Notes: generated by a model not told the origin, from the sequence alone. A DNA stretch of 64,000 bases from an uncultured Actinomycetes bacterium (GCA_903875425.1 CAIQWC010000040.1:62001-126000), one strand, 5' to 3'; numbered from the stretch's first letter, positions 50,667 through 60,214 are shown. A program made the numbers and translations.

Positions 50667-52271
50667 ATGGCTGATGACACCACACCTATCTCCTCAAGTC
50701 GAATTAACCCGGCTGATATCCACAGAACAAACTTCGCCGTCGTGCGTCGTGGTTTTGATCCTCGCGAGGTGCGCACGTTTCTTGACCACCTCAGTCACGA
50801 GATTGAACTCAACGAACAGCGCGAGTACGAACTACGACGCCTCCTAGCCGAATCGGAAGCGCGAGCCGCTAATCCCGTAATTTCTGAGTCAATGCTAACG
50901 ACAGCACTTGGGCAGCAGAGTGCATCCATCATTCGCAATGCGCACGAAGAGGCAGAGAAAGTACTCGAGGTTGCGCAAGCCCAGGCCTCACAGATGGTGC
51001 AAGAAGCACAGCACCGCGCAGCTGCCGTAGCGGTTGACTCAGAGCAGCGCGCCGCTGAACGCGTAGGGGCGGCTGAGCAAGACGCGGTAAATCTCGAAGC
51101 ACAAGCGCTCGCGCATGCGAATGACCTTATTGCTCGCGCACAGGCTGATGGCGAAACACTGGTAGCGCGCGCACGAGAGCAAGCACGACAGGTACTCGAG
51201 GCTGCGCAAACGAATCGTGAACAAGTGCTCTCTGACATGAACGTTCGGCGTCGAGCGATGTTTTTGCAGCTCGAACAACTCAGAGCAGCACGTGATGAGA
51301 TTGCGCGCGTTGTTGGATCAGTGAGTGAATCAGTAGAACGCTTAGTTCAAGGAATCATGGGCTCGGACGCGGCCGCCCGCCAAGCGGCCCAAGAAGTCGT
51401 CCGTCGCCAGCCCACTCCACCAGAGTTCGAAGAAGCCAGCACCCAAGGTTCAGAAGCGCCGGTCACCTCGGAGCCCGAGGGTGACCTCGAGGTAACCGTT
51501 GGCGAGGCGGAGACCGCACCCGAATCTGGTGCCCTTGAGGAACTCTTTGCCAAGATCCGCGAGTCTGCTCGTGACACCGGTCTTGTTCCGGTGGTCGAAG
51601 CCGAAGGGCCCGTGGTGGCGCTGTCGGGGCCCGACGCGGATGCGGTGCGCGCGCGTGATGAGTTGATTGAAGGCCCATCGGGAACCCTGAGCCGCAAGAT
51701 TAAGCGCATCTTGCAAGATGAGCAGAACCGAATTCTCGATGGGATTCGTGACGGTTCAATCGGTGCTGAGTTTGGCGATGCTGGCGCGGTTGCCAGCGCC
51801 ATTGCTAGCGCGACCGTCGACCCGCTCTTGGATGCTTCTCAGGCGGGACGTGACTATGCCCAACGTCACGGGGGCGGTAACGGCGCGGGACTAAGTGATG
51901 CCGATGTCGTGTCCATCGCAGAAGGTCTCGCCGCGTCAATGCTTCGGACCATTGAGCCGCGTATTACCGATGCGTTACATGCCTCAGACCCAGCGGCGCA
52001 GGTCTCGTCAGCCTTTCGCGAGTGGCGAGGGCCGCGTATCGATCGACTCGTTACCGACGCGGCGCTCCGGGCCTTCTCTGCTTCAGTACTTCGGGTGACC
52101 CAGGGCGGCAAGATTCGTTGGATTGTTGCCTCGGCCGATCAGCCTTGCTCTGACTGCTCGGATAACGCCCTTGAAGGGGCTGTTGCCGCGGGCAGCCAGT
52201 TCCCGACTGGCCACCAGCACCCACCTGTTCACGCTGGGTGTCGCTGTGTAATTCTGCCGGCCCTGAGTTAG
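50667..52271 (+). CDS. DivIVA-like coiled-coil protein with phage head-morphogenesis-like C-terminal domain
   Basis: A 534-residue protein of unusual architecture. Residues about 12-60 resemble the DivIVA N-terminal domain (INPADIHRTNFAVVRRGFDPREVRTFLDHL). A long Ala/Glu/Gln-rich coiled coil runs from about 50 to 240, then an acidic linker (250-295). Residues about 330-534 have a helical part and end with WIVASADQPCSDC, a spacer, then GHQHPPVHAGCRCVILP. C494, C497, H516, H518, H522, C525 and C527 form the Cys/His pattern seen at the end of SPP1 gp7/Mu F-type minor head proteins. No other phage gene is near. The role, perhaps polar or septal scaffolding, is unknown. Confidence 0.75.
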   Translation: MADDTTPISSSRINPADIHRTNFAVVRRGFDPREVRTFLDHLSHEIELNEQREYELRRLLAESEARAANPVISESMLTTALGQQSASIIRNAHEEAEKVLEVAQAQASQMVQEAQHRAAAVAVDSEQRAAERVGAAEQDAVNLEAQALAHANDLIARAQADGETLVARAREQARQVLEAAQTNREQVLSDMNVRRRAMFLQLEQLRAARDEIARVVGSVSESVERLVQGIMGSDAAARQAAQEVVRRQPTPPEFEEASTQGSEAPVTSEPEGDLEVTVGEAETAPESGALEELFAKIRESARDTGLVPVVEAEGPVVALSGPDADAVRARDELIEGPSGTLSRKIKRILQDEQNRILDGIRDGSIGAEFGDAGAVASAIASATVDPLLDASQAGRDYAQRHGGGNGAGLSDADVVSIAEGLAASMLRTIEPRITDALHASDPAAQVSSAFREWRGPRIDRLVTDAALRAFSASVLRVTQGGKIRWIVASADQPCSDCSDNALEGAVAAGSQFPTGHQHPPVHAGCRCVILPALS

Positions 52272-52306
52272 GCCCCATGCGACGCTGGCTCCTGCGGGGG
52301 CTGGCC

Positions 52307-52312
52307 TAGGCT
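52307..52312 (+). promoter_or_regulatory. Candidate leaderless -10 box for the UPF0182 gene
   Basis: TAGGCT is 8 nt before ATG 52321; no Shine-Dalgarno. Confidence 0.5.
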
Positions 52313-52320
52313 GTACAACG

Positions 52321-55269
52321 ATGAAAGTCCCCTCAGATATCGCGGTTGACCACCCGCGTCGCGAATTCAAACGGTGGTGGATCATCGTTCTGGTGGCGAT
52401 GGTGGTCGTCTTCATCGCCTCACTACGATCATTAGCCGGTCTATGGACTGATCAACTGTGGTTCTCCTCTGAGGGCATCGCTTCTGTGTTCAGCACCTTG
52501 CTCGGAGTGAAACTGGCCCTGTTGGGTATTTTCGGCGTGGTTTTTGCGATAGCGGTTTTTGTGAATCTGGCTGTGGTGTCGCGCATTGCTCGATCGCTCA
52601 CCGTCAGTGACGTTGATGACGAAATGGTGATTCGCTACCAGCAGGCAGCTCGCCCGTACCTGAAGTGGATTTATCTAGCCATTTCCGTAATCTTTGGTAT
52701 CGGTGCTGGCTTCAGCGCCATGTCTCAGTGGCAGAACTACTTACTCTTTACTCACGCGCAGAGTTTTGGTGTGAAGGATCCGCAGTTTGGTCTTGACGTT
52801 GGTTTTTATGTGTTCAAGCTCCCCTTCATCCAGTCAATCATTGGCTGGTTCATGGTTACGCTTATCGTGACAACAATTGTTTCGGCAATTTTCCATTACC
52901 TCAACGGTGGCATTAGGGGCTCGGGTCGAATTCCGCGCTTTCGCCCCGCAGTCAAGGTGCACCTCTCCATTCTCCTTGCGCTTATCGCAGTCACGAAAGC
53001 GGTGGGGTACTGGTTTGCTCGCTATTCCCTCGTCGTTCACGGCCATGGCTTTACTTCCGGTGCGGGCTACACCGACCTTCACGCCCGCATGCCGGCGATT
53101 AACTTGCTGTTTTGGATTGCCATTGCCACGGCGGTCATTTTAGTGATCAACATATGGCGACCCGGTTTCGCGCTTCCCGGCATTTCTTTTGGCGTGTGGG
53201 CCGTCGTCGCCATCGTGGTCAGCGTCTTGTACCCATCCTTGCTTCAAACCTTCAAGGTCACTCCGGCGCAGAGCTCCCTTGAGCATCCCTATATCCAGCG
53301 CAATATTGCTGCGACTCGAGCGGCCTACGGTCTGACGGATGTCGTTCAGCAACCCTTCTCCGGATCGCAAACGATTTCGCCTTCGCAAGTCAAAGCCAAC
53401 GCCCAGACCTTGGCAAACATCCGACTCTGGGATCCCGACCCTCAGATTTCACTCCAGACCTTCGCCAAGCTCCAAGGACTGCGGTCCTACTACACCTTTG
53501 ATTCGGTTGCTATGGATCGATACGCCGTTAATGGTGTGGTGACCCCCGTCATTGAAGGTGTGCGGCAGCTGAACGCGGCGGATCTGCCGAACTCGAGTTG
53601 GGTCAACACGCACCTTGAGTACACGCATGGCAATGGCATCGTGGTGGCCCCGGCCAATCAGGTCCAGGCCAACGGCAACCCAAACTTCGCCATCGGTAAT
53701 GTCCCATCGATTTCCCAAGCGCACTATCCATCGGCGAGCCAAGCCGGTATTTACTTCGGATTGAATGACCCGGGCTACATCATTGCTAATTCTCGGCAAC
53801 CTGAACTTGATTACCAGACCGTATCGGGCGCGAACATCATGACGAAGTACCAAGGTACGGGTGGGGTAAAAGTCAATGGCTTCTTGCGACGTGCCGCCTT
53901 CGCTCTTCGACTCGGTGATTTCAACTTATTGGTTTCCAATTTAGTAACGAGCCAAAGCCGAATCATGTTCGTTCGCGATATTCAGACCATGGCCCAAAAG
54001 GCAGCACCCTTTCTAAGTTTTGACTCCCAGCCCTACGCCGTTTTGGTGAACGGTCAGATCAATTGGATTCTCAATGGCTACACGACAACGAATCAGTATC
54101 CCTATTCTCAAAGTGCTTCAAGCGCAACGGTCCCGCAAGGCTCTGGCCTACCTTCGAATTACAACTACGTCCGTAACTCAGTAGCGGTTGTCGTGAATGC
54201 CTTCTCAGGCTCGATGAATTTTTACAACATCGATAAGAAAGATCCCATCCTGCGTGCCTATGAAGGTGCCTTCCCGGGCATGTTTAAGCCGCTGAGTTCC
54301 ATGTCATCAGCACTTCGTGCCCACCTTCGCTATCCTCAAGACGTTTTCGCTGTTCAGGCCGCTATGTATGGTCGCTACCACATCACCAATGTTTCTAACT
54401 TCTACAACGCCGGAGATGCCTGGACCTTAAGTCAGACCGTTGGATCAGGTCCACCTTCTCAAACCGTTGCCGTGTCACAGCAGACCTTGGCTAATGGTTT
54501 GGTGGTCAATGGACCCACAGTGGCAATGAGCCCGCTCTACCAAGTCGGCGCGCTCCCGGGATCAACAGCGCAAACCTTCACGCTCTCTGATGCTTTCGTA
54601 CCGAGTTCGTCAAATGGAACAAGTCAAAACCTTTCGGCTTTCATGATGGCAACATCGGAACCCAACAACTATGGACATTTGACTGCCTATTCGACGCCGT
54701 CGGGGCAAAATGTCCTCGGTCCCATTCAGGCCGATGCCGAAATTGAACAGTCCACCAAGGTGTCATCCATCATTACGCCGCTCGACCAGCACGGCTCGAA
54801 CGTTTTACTCGGCAATGTTTTGATGATTCCAGTTGGTCAATCCATGCTCTACGTCCGGCCGCTCTATGTCACGAGCTCGACTAATCCGCTGCCCCAGCTC
54901 AAGTACGTTATTGCTGTCTTTAATAGTCACGTTGACATTGAGAGTTCACTCTCCTTGGCCCTGTCGAACGTCTTAAGTGTCTCAGTACCCTCAGGCGGCT
55001 CGGGCGGGGGATCGGTAGTAACCGTAACGCCGGCCGTGGCAGCTCAGGCGAGAGCCTTGCTGGCACAAGCCAATGCTGATTATCAAGCAGCTCAGGCGGC
55101 GCTGAGTTCAGGGGATTTGGCGGCCTACCAAACCAATATCCAAGCAATGTACACAGCGCTACTCTCAGCACAAGCCTTACTTGGCTCTACAACGGGCACG
55201 GCGCCTTCGACGTCACACACCACGCTTAAGCCAACGGGCGCGTCATCTAAAAAAGTTGTGAAGTCTTAG
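52321..55269 (+). CDS. UPF0182 family membrane protein
   Basis: A 982-residue protein of the COG1615/UPF0182 family, widespread in actinobacteria and of unknown function. About seven transmembrane helices fill the first 330 residues, for example WWIIVLVAMVVVFIASL and FGVWAVVAIVVSVLYPSLLQ. A large extracytoplasmic domain follows, with RNIAATRAAYGL, SYYTFDSVAMDRYAVNG, IYFGLNDPGYIIAN and DPILRAYEGAFPGMFKP, all typical of the family. The end has an Ala/Gln-rich helix (about 918-960) and a Ser/Thr/Lys tail. Confidence 0.94.
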   Translation: MKVPSDIAVDHPRREFKRWWIIVLVAMVVVFIASLRSLAGLWTDQLWFSSEGIASVFSTLLGVKLALLGIFGVVFAIAVFVNLAVVSRIARSLTVSDVDDEMVIRYQQAARPYLKWIYLAISVIFGIGAGFSAMSQWQNYLLFTHAQSFGVKDPQFGLDVGFYVFKLPFIQSIIGWFMVTLIVTTIVSAIFHYLNGGIRGSGRIPRFRPAVKVHLSILLALIAVTKAVGYWFARYSLVVHGHGFTSGAGYTDLHARMPAINLLFWIAIATAVILVINIWRPGFALPGISFGVWAVVAIVVSVLYPSLLQTFKVTPAQSSLEHPYIQRNIAATRAAYGLTDVVQQPFSGSQTISPSQVKANAQTLANIRLWDPDPQISLQTFAKLQGLRSYYTFDSVAMDRYAVNGVVTPVIEGVRQLNAADLPNSSWVNTHLEYTHGNGIVVAPANQVQANGNPNFAIGNVPSISQAHYPSASQAGIYFGLNDPGYIIANSRQPELDYQTVSGANIMTKYQGTGGVKVNGFLRRAAFALRLGDFNLLVSNLVTSQSRIMFVRDIQTMAQKAAPFLSFDSQPYAVLVNGQINWILNGYTTTNQYPYSQSASSATVPQGSGLPSNYNYVRNSVAVVVNAFSGSMNFYNIDKKDPILRAYEGAFPGMFKPLSSMSSALRAHLRYPQDVFAVQAAMYGRYHITNVSNFYNAGDAWTLSQTVGSGPPSQTVAVSQQTLANGLVVNGPTVAMSPLYQVGALPGSTAQTFTLSDAFVPSSSNGTSQNLSAFMMATSEPNNYGHLTAYSTPSGQNVLGPIQADAEIEQSTKVSSIITPLDQHGSNVLLGNVLMIPVGQSMLYVRPLYVTSSTNPLPQLKYVIAVFNSHVDIESSLSLALSNVLSVSVPSGGSGGGSVVTVTPAVAAQARALLAQANADYQAAQAALSSGDLAAYQTNIQAMYTALLSAQALLGSTTGTAPSTSHTTLKPTGASSKKVVKS

Positions 55270-55278
55270 GGGACCTGT

Positions 55279-55295
55279 CGCCGAGCTAGTCGGCG
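55279..55295 (+). terminator. Small hairpin between convergent genes
   Basis: CGCCGA pairs with TCGGCG around GCTAG. It lies between the UPF0182 stop and the MaoC stop, overlapping the MaoC 3' end. Weak, without T-run. Confidence 0.35.
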
Positions 55296-55762
55296 TAGAC
55301 CATCATGACGATCCATTCTGCGACGAGAGCAGGTTTTGCCTCGCCTTCTATTTCGACGGTCATCGAACGGGTCAGTAAAATATTGGTCCCCTTGAGTTCG
55401 GCAGATGCATAGGTCGAGGTGGCCCGAACTCTGGAGTCCACGACAACCGGGTTGAGGAAACGAACCTTGTCGAATCCATAGTTGATACCCATGACGAGAC
55501 CTTCGCTATGTGCTGGGTCCCTAGGGATCTCATCGAGCATGGGAACTAGTAGCGACAAGGTCAAGAAGCCATGAGCGATGGTTTTCCCCCATGGCGTCTC
55601 CAAGGCGGCGCGCTCTGGGTCTACATGGATGAACTGGTGGTCATCGGTGACGTCCGCAAAGGCGTTGATCCGGGCCTGATCAATGCTTAGCCAAGAGCTA
55701 GTTCCCTCTTGAGTGCCAAGAGCGGCACTCAAGAGGGTGTGGGCATGAGCCGAATGGGACAC
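55286..55762 (-). CDS. MaoC-like (R)-specific enoyl-CoA hydratase family protein
   Basis: A 158-residue hot-dog-fold protein. INAFADVTDDHQFIHVDPERA and GKTIAHGFLTLSLLVPML carry the hydratase-2 motif with the catalytic Asp and His. These enzymes hydrate enoyl-CoAs or, as in mycobacterial homologues, act on fatty-acid chains. GTG 55762 is preceded by AAGGAG. It stands alone; a 3-hydroxyacyl-CoA dehydrogenase and an acyl-CoA dehydrogenase lie within 8 kb. Confidence 0.9.
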   Translation of the reverse strand: MSHSAHAHTLLSAALGTQEGTSSWLSIDQARINAFADVTDDHQFIHVDPERAALETPWGKTIAHGFLTLSLLVPMLDEIPRDPAHSEGLVMGINYGFDKVRFLNPVVVDSRVRATSTYASAELKGTNILLTRSMTVEIEGEAKPALVAEWIVMMVYAD

Positions 55763-55840
55763 AAGAGAACTCCTTGCTACGTAATGTGGAACACAACTGT
55801 TCTACTACCGGGTTCACTGTTTTAGAGGAACCAGCCGCCT

Positions 55841-55869
55841 TTGACCTAGACCTCTTCAAGCAGTACTGT
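55841..55869 (+). promoter_or_regulatory. Promoter of the initiator tRNA gene
   Basis: -35 TTGACC (55841-55846) and -10 TACTGT (55864-55869) with a 17-nt spacer. The -10 ends 11 nt before the mature tRNA 5' end. This is the clearest sigma-70-type promoter in the window. Confidence 0.8.
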
Positions 55870-55880
55870 AGAACTCCCAG

Positions 55881-55957
<77 letters not shown>

Positions 55958-55966
55958 AGAAGTGCA

Positions 55967-55996
55967 CGAGGCCCTCGGGGAGACCCGGGGGCCTCG
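55967..55996 (+). terminator. Terminator of the tRNA-fMet gene
   Basis: CGAGGCCCTCGGG pairs with CCCGGGGGCCTCG around GAGA, with one T-G wobble; TCTTA follows. It starts 9 nt after the tRNA. Confidence 0.88.
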
Positions 55997-56060
55997 TCTT
56001 ATGCCCCTTCATATATCCCGATGGAGGATGGCACCCGTGCTGGTGGCGAAGGTAGTGACC

Positions 56061-57938
56061 TTATGACTTGAGGGAAGTAAGTAATTGGCGAACGTTCCAC
56101 CACACCGCCGCACCTTGAACACTCACCGGTTTTTTGGAAAGTACTGACGTCATTACCTTGATCGCGCATGTGTTCCCGGGACCTGCTGCGTAGTCGCTTG
56201 GAATGATAACGGTGTCAATGTTCCACAGACGCAGATCGGCGTGAGCTTGTGTGACCACCGCTGGTACCAGCGCTGCGTTGCGCTGACCGGCAAGACAATT
56301 ATTGAGGAGTTGCTCCGTGGTGGAAGACACCCCATTAAACGTTGCGGTTCCGTTAACACCAGGCGTGATCGCATAATCACCAATCAGTTTGTAGCGGAAG
56401 TGATTAGTTGCCTGCCATAACATGGGAAGCGATTGCTCGCCACGCGGGAAGGGATAGGTAAGCACGACGGACCCTACGGGGATCGTATTGACCGCAGCCG
56501 AGGTGAAGAACTGGGGGATCTTGGCTTCGCTTGATGCGTAGGGAACATTAGGGATAAGAGGAACCAGACAGATGACGCCTACGACGAGTGCGGTCATGGT
56601 GGCTCTCCAGGTTGAGGCTGTGTGGCGGCCTAAGCCACTTTCTCTGAGTCCATGGATTCCGACAGCCAAGAGGATTGCTGCGAATAAATCGACGAAGAGT
56701 GAGAATCGGCCCGGGATGGTACTACTCAGGAGGGGCAAGCTATTGATCAGCTTGAAGGGTAGAACTACCGCCGTGGTGTAGCCGTCAATAGTGAGTCGGT
56801 TACCAAGACTCATGATCGCGCTGAAGACGAGCATTGCTGCCGCAAATTTTACGATGGGCCGCTTCCACAAGGTGACGGTAGTGATAATGAGCAACACGAT
56901 CAAGGAGATACCAAGGTAGGAACTGCTCTCGGAGAGGGTGCTGGCGCCCCCCATGAAACTCGCGGCGTAGTGACTGTGCGTAGCAACCGATGGGTTGATG
57001 AGTTCATTGTGGGTTGGGATGAAGAACCCGGCGAGGTCGCTGGCAATGGAGCCAAGAAAATTAGCGGGTTGAGCGGGTCCGGTGATGTGTTGAGGGCCTC
57101 GCAGCAGCATCCATAGCGGATAGGCGGTCGCGACAGAAAAGATGATGATTGCGCTAGCGAGTGATCGCGCAATGTTGGCGAGTCGCTCCCTAAAGCTTCG
57201 ACGATAAGCAACCGCGATCATGACGATGCCGACGAGACTTTCGAGAACCATGTCTGAGACCATCTCGGTAGAGATGAAGAATTGGGCGGTTACAACACAG
57301 CCAAGTCCTAGCCCCCAGAGGTAGGGGTTGTGCTTCTGCTCGATCACGATGTCCCATAGGAGAAGCATCACGATGGGAGGAGCGGCGGCAATTACCCAGT
57401 TAAGGTGCCCATAGCCATGAGCGATCTCAAAGGGCGAAAACCCATAGAGGAGACCACCAAGGTACGCGGCCGGCGTCCACGAAACTATTTTTCGTAGCAA
57501 GACAAAACACGCAAATGCTGACGTAGAGAATGCCAATGCATAGATGATGTTGGCACTGAGTACTGGGCTGAACAGCAAGGTTACTGGCGTCATGATGAGT
57601 CCCAAAAAGATGACGCTGCAGTTGGTGACGAGGTTGATACCGTAGGGAAAGTTCAGATAGTTAGTGAAGAAAAGGTTATGGCCGTGGGTGAGGGCGAAGG
57701 ATGTGTAACCGAGGAACCAGGCACTCTGTGATAGGTCGGAGAGTCCACCGTTTTGTAATGAGTGGACAGGATTGTGGATCCATGCTGGCAGGTCAGGGAG
57801 AAAGCCTAGGAAGACGTAGGAAATAAGCGGTATCCAGAAGTTCCCCAGATGTCTGTCGTGGGTCTTTGTGGGTGGGTCCGCTTGTTCGGCCAAGGACTTA
57901 CCTTCTAACCGGTAGTGCTTGTTCTCCACGAATCCCAT
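56061..57938 (-). CDS. Large polytopic membrane protein, probable GT-C-type glycosyltransferase
   Basis: A 625-residue integral membrane protein with ten or more hydrophobic helices and a C-terminal extracytoplasmic domain. The first outside loop contains HGHNLFFTNYLNFPYGINL, placed where GT-C glycosyltransferases have their acidic or catalytic loop, and LGGLLYGFSPFEIAHGYGHLNW follows. These patterns occur in a large actinobacterial family annotated as glycosyltransferase or hypothetical. The assignment is from topology and general resemblance. Lipid-linked sugars made by ubiA-dprE1-dprE2 could be donors, but this is only a guess. Confidence 0.65.
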   Translation of the reverse strand: MGFVENKHYRLEGKSLAEQADPPTKTHDRHLGNFWIPLISYVFLGFLPDLPAWIHNPVHSLQNGGLSDLSQSAWFLGYTSFALTHGHNLFFTNYLNFPYGINLVTNCSVIFLGLIMTPVTLLFSPVLSANIIYALAFSTSAFACFVLLRKIVSWTPAAYLGGLLYGFSPFEIAHGYGHLNWVIAAAPPIVMLLLWDIVIEQKHNPYLWGLGLGCVVTAQFFISTEMVSDMVLESLVGIVMIAVAYRRSFRERLANIARSLASAIIIFSVATAYPLWMLLRGPQHITGPAQPANFLGSIASDLAGFFIPTHNELINPSVATHSHYAASFMGGASTLSESSSYLGISLIVLLIITTVTLWKRPIVKFAAAMLVFSAIMSLGNRLTIDGYTTAVVLPFKLINSLPLLSSTIPGRFSLFVDLFAAILLAVGIHGLRESGLGRHTASTWRATMTALVVGVICLVPLIPNVPYASSEAKIPQFFTSAAVNTIPVGSVVLTYPFPRGEQSLPMLWQATNHFRYKLIGDYAITPGVNGTATFNGVSSTTEQLLNNCLAGQRNAALVPAVVTQAHADLRLWNIDTVIIPSDYAAGPGNTCAIKVMTSVLSKKPVSVQGAAVWWNVRQLLTSLKS

Positions 57939-57944
57939 AGTTAG

Positions 57945-57950
57945 AACCTA
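57945..57950 (-). promoter_or_regulatory. Candidate leaderless -10 box for the large membrane protein
   Basis: TAGGTT on the minus strand, 6 nt before ATG 57938, with no Shine-Dalgarno. Confidence 0.5.
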
Positions 57951-58065
57951 AACGCGGGGAACGGTCAGGAAGATGTTTTTCTCATCATCGACCAAGAAAC
58001 CCGTACCGGTGGGTTACCCCTGCGGGGTCTTACTATTCGCGGGAAGGCATGGTGAAGCATCTTGG

Positions 58066-58680
58066 TCAGACGCGAGTTGCCCATAAAAAGACGTCAGTAC
58101 CGCTGACTGCTTGATCACTCGGACCGCGCCAGAGTTCGAGTCGTTCTCGGGTCAGCCCTGGTACCGCAGCCAAATCAGATTCGACAAAGAGGCGAGCGGC
58201 TTCGGGTGGTCCTGAAATGCCAAGTGAGTCCATATGGTGCGCGATCACAAAGAGATGACCGCCAGGGGCCACCAAACCAGCAGCTTGTGCAAGGAGTTCT
58301 GCGCGATCGGCTTCGGGAACCTGGAGATAAGCAAGGACGACAAGATCGAAACGTCGGTCATTGATTTTTGACACTTCCATGAATTCCCAAAGGTCTTGAA
58401 CAAGGGTCGTGACGCTCAGTCCTGCCTCATCGGCGTAGCGAGATACCTTGGCTAGACCAACCTTGGAAGCGTCTACTGCGGTGACCTGCCAATGATGTTC
58501 AGCAAGCCATATCGAGTTTCGACCTTCGCCTGCGCCGAGATCGACTGCGGTTCCGGCTTCGGTTCCCCTCAGTAAATCAACCAGAATTTCATTGGGCTCG
58601 GCTCGCCAGACGCGATCTTGGTCGCCATAGCGCTCGTCCCACTGCGCGGCTACTGCTTCGGACGGTGGTCGTGAACTCAT
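58066..58680 (-). CDS. Class I SAM-dependent methyltransferase
   Basis: A 204-residue methyltransferase with AVDLGAGEGRNSIWLAEHHWQVTAVDAS as motif I and the following acidic strand, and LVAPGGHLFVIAHH as motif IV-V. AAQWDERYGDQDRVWRAEPNEIL near the start resembles TehB and thiopurine-methyltransferase-like families. The substrate is unknown. ATG 58680 shares a base with the thioredoxin stop (TGATG), so the two genes are probably co-translated. Confidence 0.88.
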   Translation of the reverse strand: MSSRPPSEAVAAQWDERYGDQDRVWRAEPNEILVDLLRGTEAGTAVDLGAGEGRNSIWLAEHHWQVTAVDASKVGLAKVSRYADEAGLSVTTLVQDLWEFMEVSKINDRRFDLVVLAYLQVPEADRAELLAQAAGLVAPGGHLFVIAHHMDSLGISGPPEAARLFVESDLAAVPGLTRERLELWRGPSDQAVSGTDVFLWATRV

Positions 58681-59051
58681 CACGGTTCGCTTGGGTTACC
58701 GGCTTCGATTTCCTTACGAATCTCATCCATGTCGAGCGCCTTAACTTGGTCAATGATGTCTTCGAGCGCGTCAGCGGGGAGTGCACCTGGCTGGTTGAAT
58801 AACAAAATATTGTCTCGAAAAACCATAAGGGTTGGAATCGACATGATCTGAAAGTTCGCGGCGAGCTCTTGGTTTGTCTCGGTATCGACCTTGGCAAAGA
58901 CTATGTCGTCGTGCTTGTCCGAAGAGGCCTCGAAGATTGGTCCAAACTGACGACATGGTCCGCACCACTCGGCCCAGAAGTCGACGAGGACGATCTCATT
59001 TTCAGTAATGACAGACCCGAAGTTTTCGAGATCAAGGTTGGTAGTGGCCAT
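58680..59051 (-). CDS. Thioredoxin
   Basis: A 123-residue thioredoxin. The active site WCGPC is at 29-33 (C30, C33), preceded by VLVDFWAE, and the cis-proline is in MSIPTLMVF. It reduces disulfides in cytosolic proteins with thioredoxin reductase. About 20 residues after the fold (KALDMDEIRKEIEAGNPSEP) form an acidic tail beyond usual length. AAGGAG precedes the ATG. Confidence 0.94.
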   Translation of the reverse strand: MATTNLDLENFGSVITENEIVLVDFWAEWCGPCRQFGPIFEASSDKHDDIVFAKVDTETNQELAANFQIMSIPTLMVFRDNILLFNQPGALPADALEDIIDQVKALDMDEIRKEIEAGNPSEP

Positions 59052-59350
59052 GGTGACTCCTTGGTTTGGTGCTTCTCAGGATAGAAGCCCCGACGCTCCG
59101 CAGGTCACGCAACCCGCTTGACCGAGGCGAATCCTTAACCATCAATGCAAAAGGATGACTTCCCTACGATCCTGACGCCACCGCTACGAAGATGGGGGAA
59201 TGGTGGCCTCTACGAGGCACGAAAGGCAAAACAGGGAGTAAGGCTAGAGCAGCGATGGCGCCCCGGGGCTGCTTGAGCACGTTTCAGCCTTCGGTGGCTT
59301 GTGTGATCTTCAATCCCAGCTCGCGAATACTGCCCGTGCTGTCGTAGCGC
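59052..59350 (-). other. Intergenic stretch of about 300 bp without a recognised gene
   Basis: Lies between thioredoxin and the 3-hydroxyacyl-CoA dehydrogenase gene, both on the minus strand, so it holds the thioredoxin promoter and the dehydrogenase 3' end. Small hairpins (GCCTC-tac-GAGGC, and AGCC with GGCT near 59285) are present. No structured RNA family was recognised. Confidence 0.45.
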
Positions 59351-60214
59351 TCAGCGTGCCGGGTAGGTGTAGAAACCTCTGCCTGACTTTCGACCCAACA
59401 AGCCGGCTTCAACCATACGAAGCAACATGGGCGGCGGTGTAAAGGCATCTTGACGGAATTCTTCATAGAGCGAATTCGCAATCGCGAGTACGGTGTCGAG
59501 ACCAATGAGATCAGACAGCGCCAGGGGGCCCATGGGTTGGGCGAGCCCCACTACCGTGCCCGTATCTATATCGGAAGCGGTCGCGAAGCCCGATTCGAGC
59601 ATGCGAATTGCCGATAGCAAGTAGGGGACGAGGAGTGCGTTAACAATGAAGCCTGCTCGGTCTTGGGCGTCAATCACGAGTTTATTAAGTTGCTCGCTCG
59701 CAAATGCTCGAGCGGCTTGTGCGGTAGTAGGGCTCGTGAGTAGTGACGGTACTAACTCGACCAAGTTCAGGACGGGGACAGGGTTGAAAAAGTGAAGACC
59801 GACGACGTGTTCGGGGCGACTCGTAGCCATCGCCAACTTCATGATGGGGATAGAAGAAGTATTCGAAGCCAAAATGGCATCGCGTGACGTCACAACGGCG
59901 TCGAGTGTGGCGAACACTTGGAGTTTTACTTCCTCATTTTCCGCTATGGCCTCTATGACAAGTTCTCGATCGGCGAAGTCGGCGAAGTCAGTCGTGATGG
60001 AGATGCGAGCCAGCATTTCGTCGCGCGTCTCTGCGTCGAGCTTGCCCGCTTTTACCGCGCGCTCGACCGAGGCCGAGATACGCTGGCGCCCTCGATCGCA
60101 GGCTTCGTCGTTTACTTGATAGACCACGACGTCTACGCCGGCTCGCGCAGATACCTCGGCAATACCTGAACCCATAAGGCCACATCCAACTACTCCTACG
60201 CGCGAAATACTCAC
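59351..60214 (-). CDS. 3-hydroxyacyl-CoA (3-hydroxybutyryl-CoA) dehydrogenase
   Basis: A 287-residue NAD(P)-dependent enzyme of fatty-acid or butanoate metabolism. VGVVGCGLMGSGIAEVSARAG is the dinucleotide fold. SNTSSIPI, GLHFFNPVPVLNLVELV (catalytic His and Glu region) and GRKSGRGFYTY are typical of FadB2/Hbd. The start is GTG 60214, with GGAGG 4 nt before. Acyl-CoA dehydrogenase and MaoC genes nearby fit beta-oxidation. Confidence 0.95.
   Translation of the reverse strand: MSISRVGVVGCGLMGSGIAEVSARAGVDVVVYQVNDEACDRGRQRISASVERAVKAGKLDAETRDEMLARISITTDFADFADRELVIEAIAENEEVKLQVFATLDAVVTSRDAILASNTSSIPIMKLAMATSRPEHVVGLHFFNPVPVLNLVELVPSLLTSPTTAQAARAFASEQLNKLVIDAQDRAGFIVNALLVPYLLSAIRMLESGFATASDIDTGTVVGLAQPMGPLALSDLIGLDTVLAIANSLYEEFRQDAFTPPPMLLRMVEAGLLGRKSGRGFYTYPAR

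Noticed and set aside
50667-52271. Prophage remnant suggested by the head-protein-like domain
   Set aside because: No terminase, portal, tail, integrase or attachment repeats nearby, and the domain is fused to a host-type coiled coil with normal codon use.
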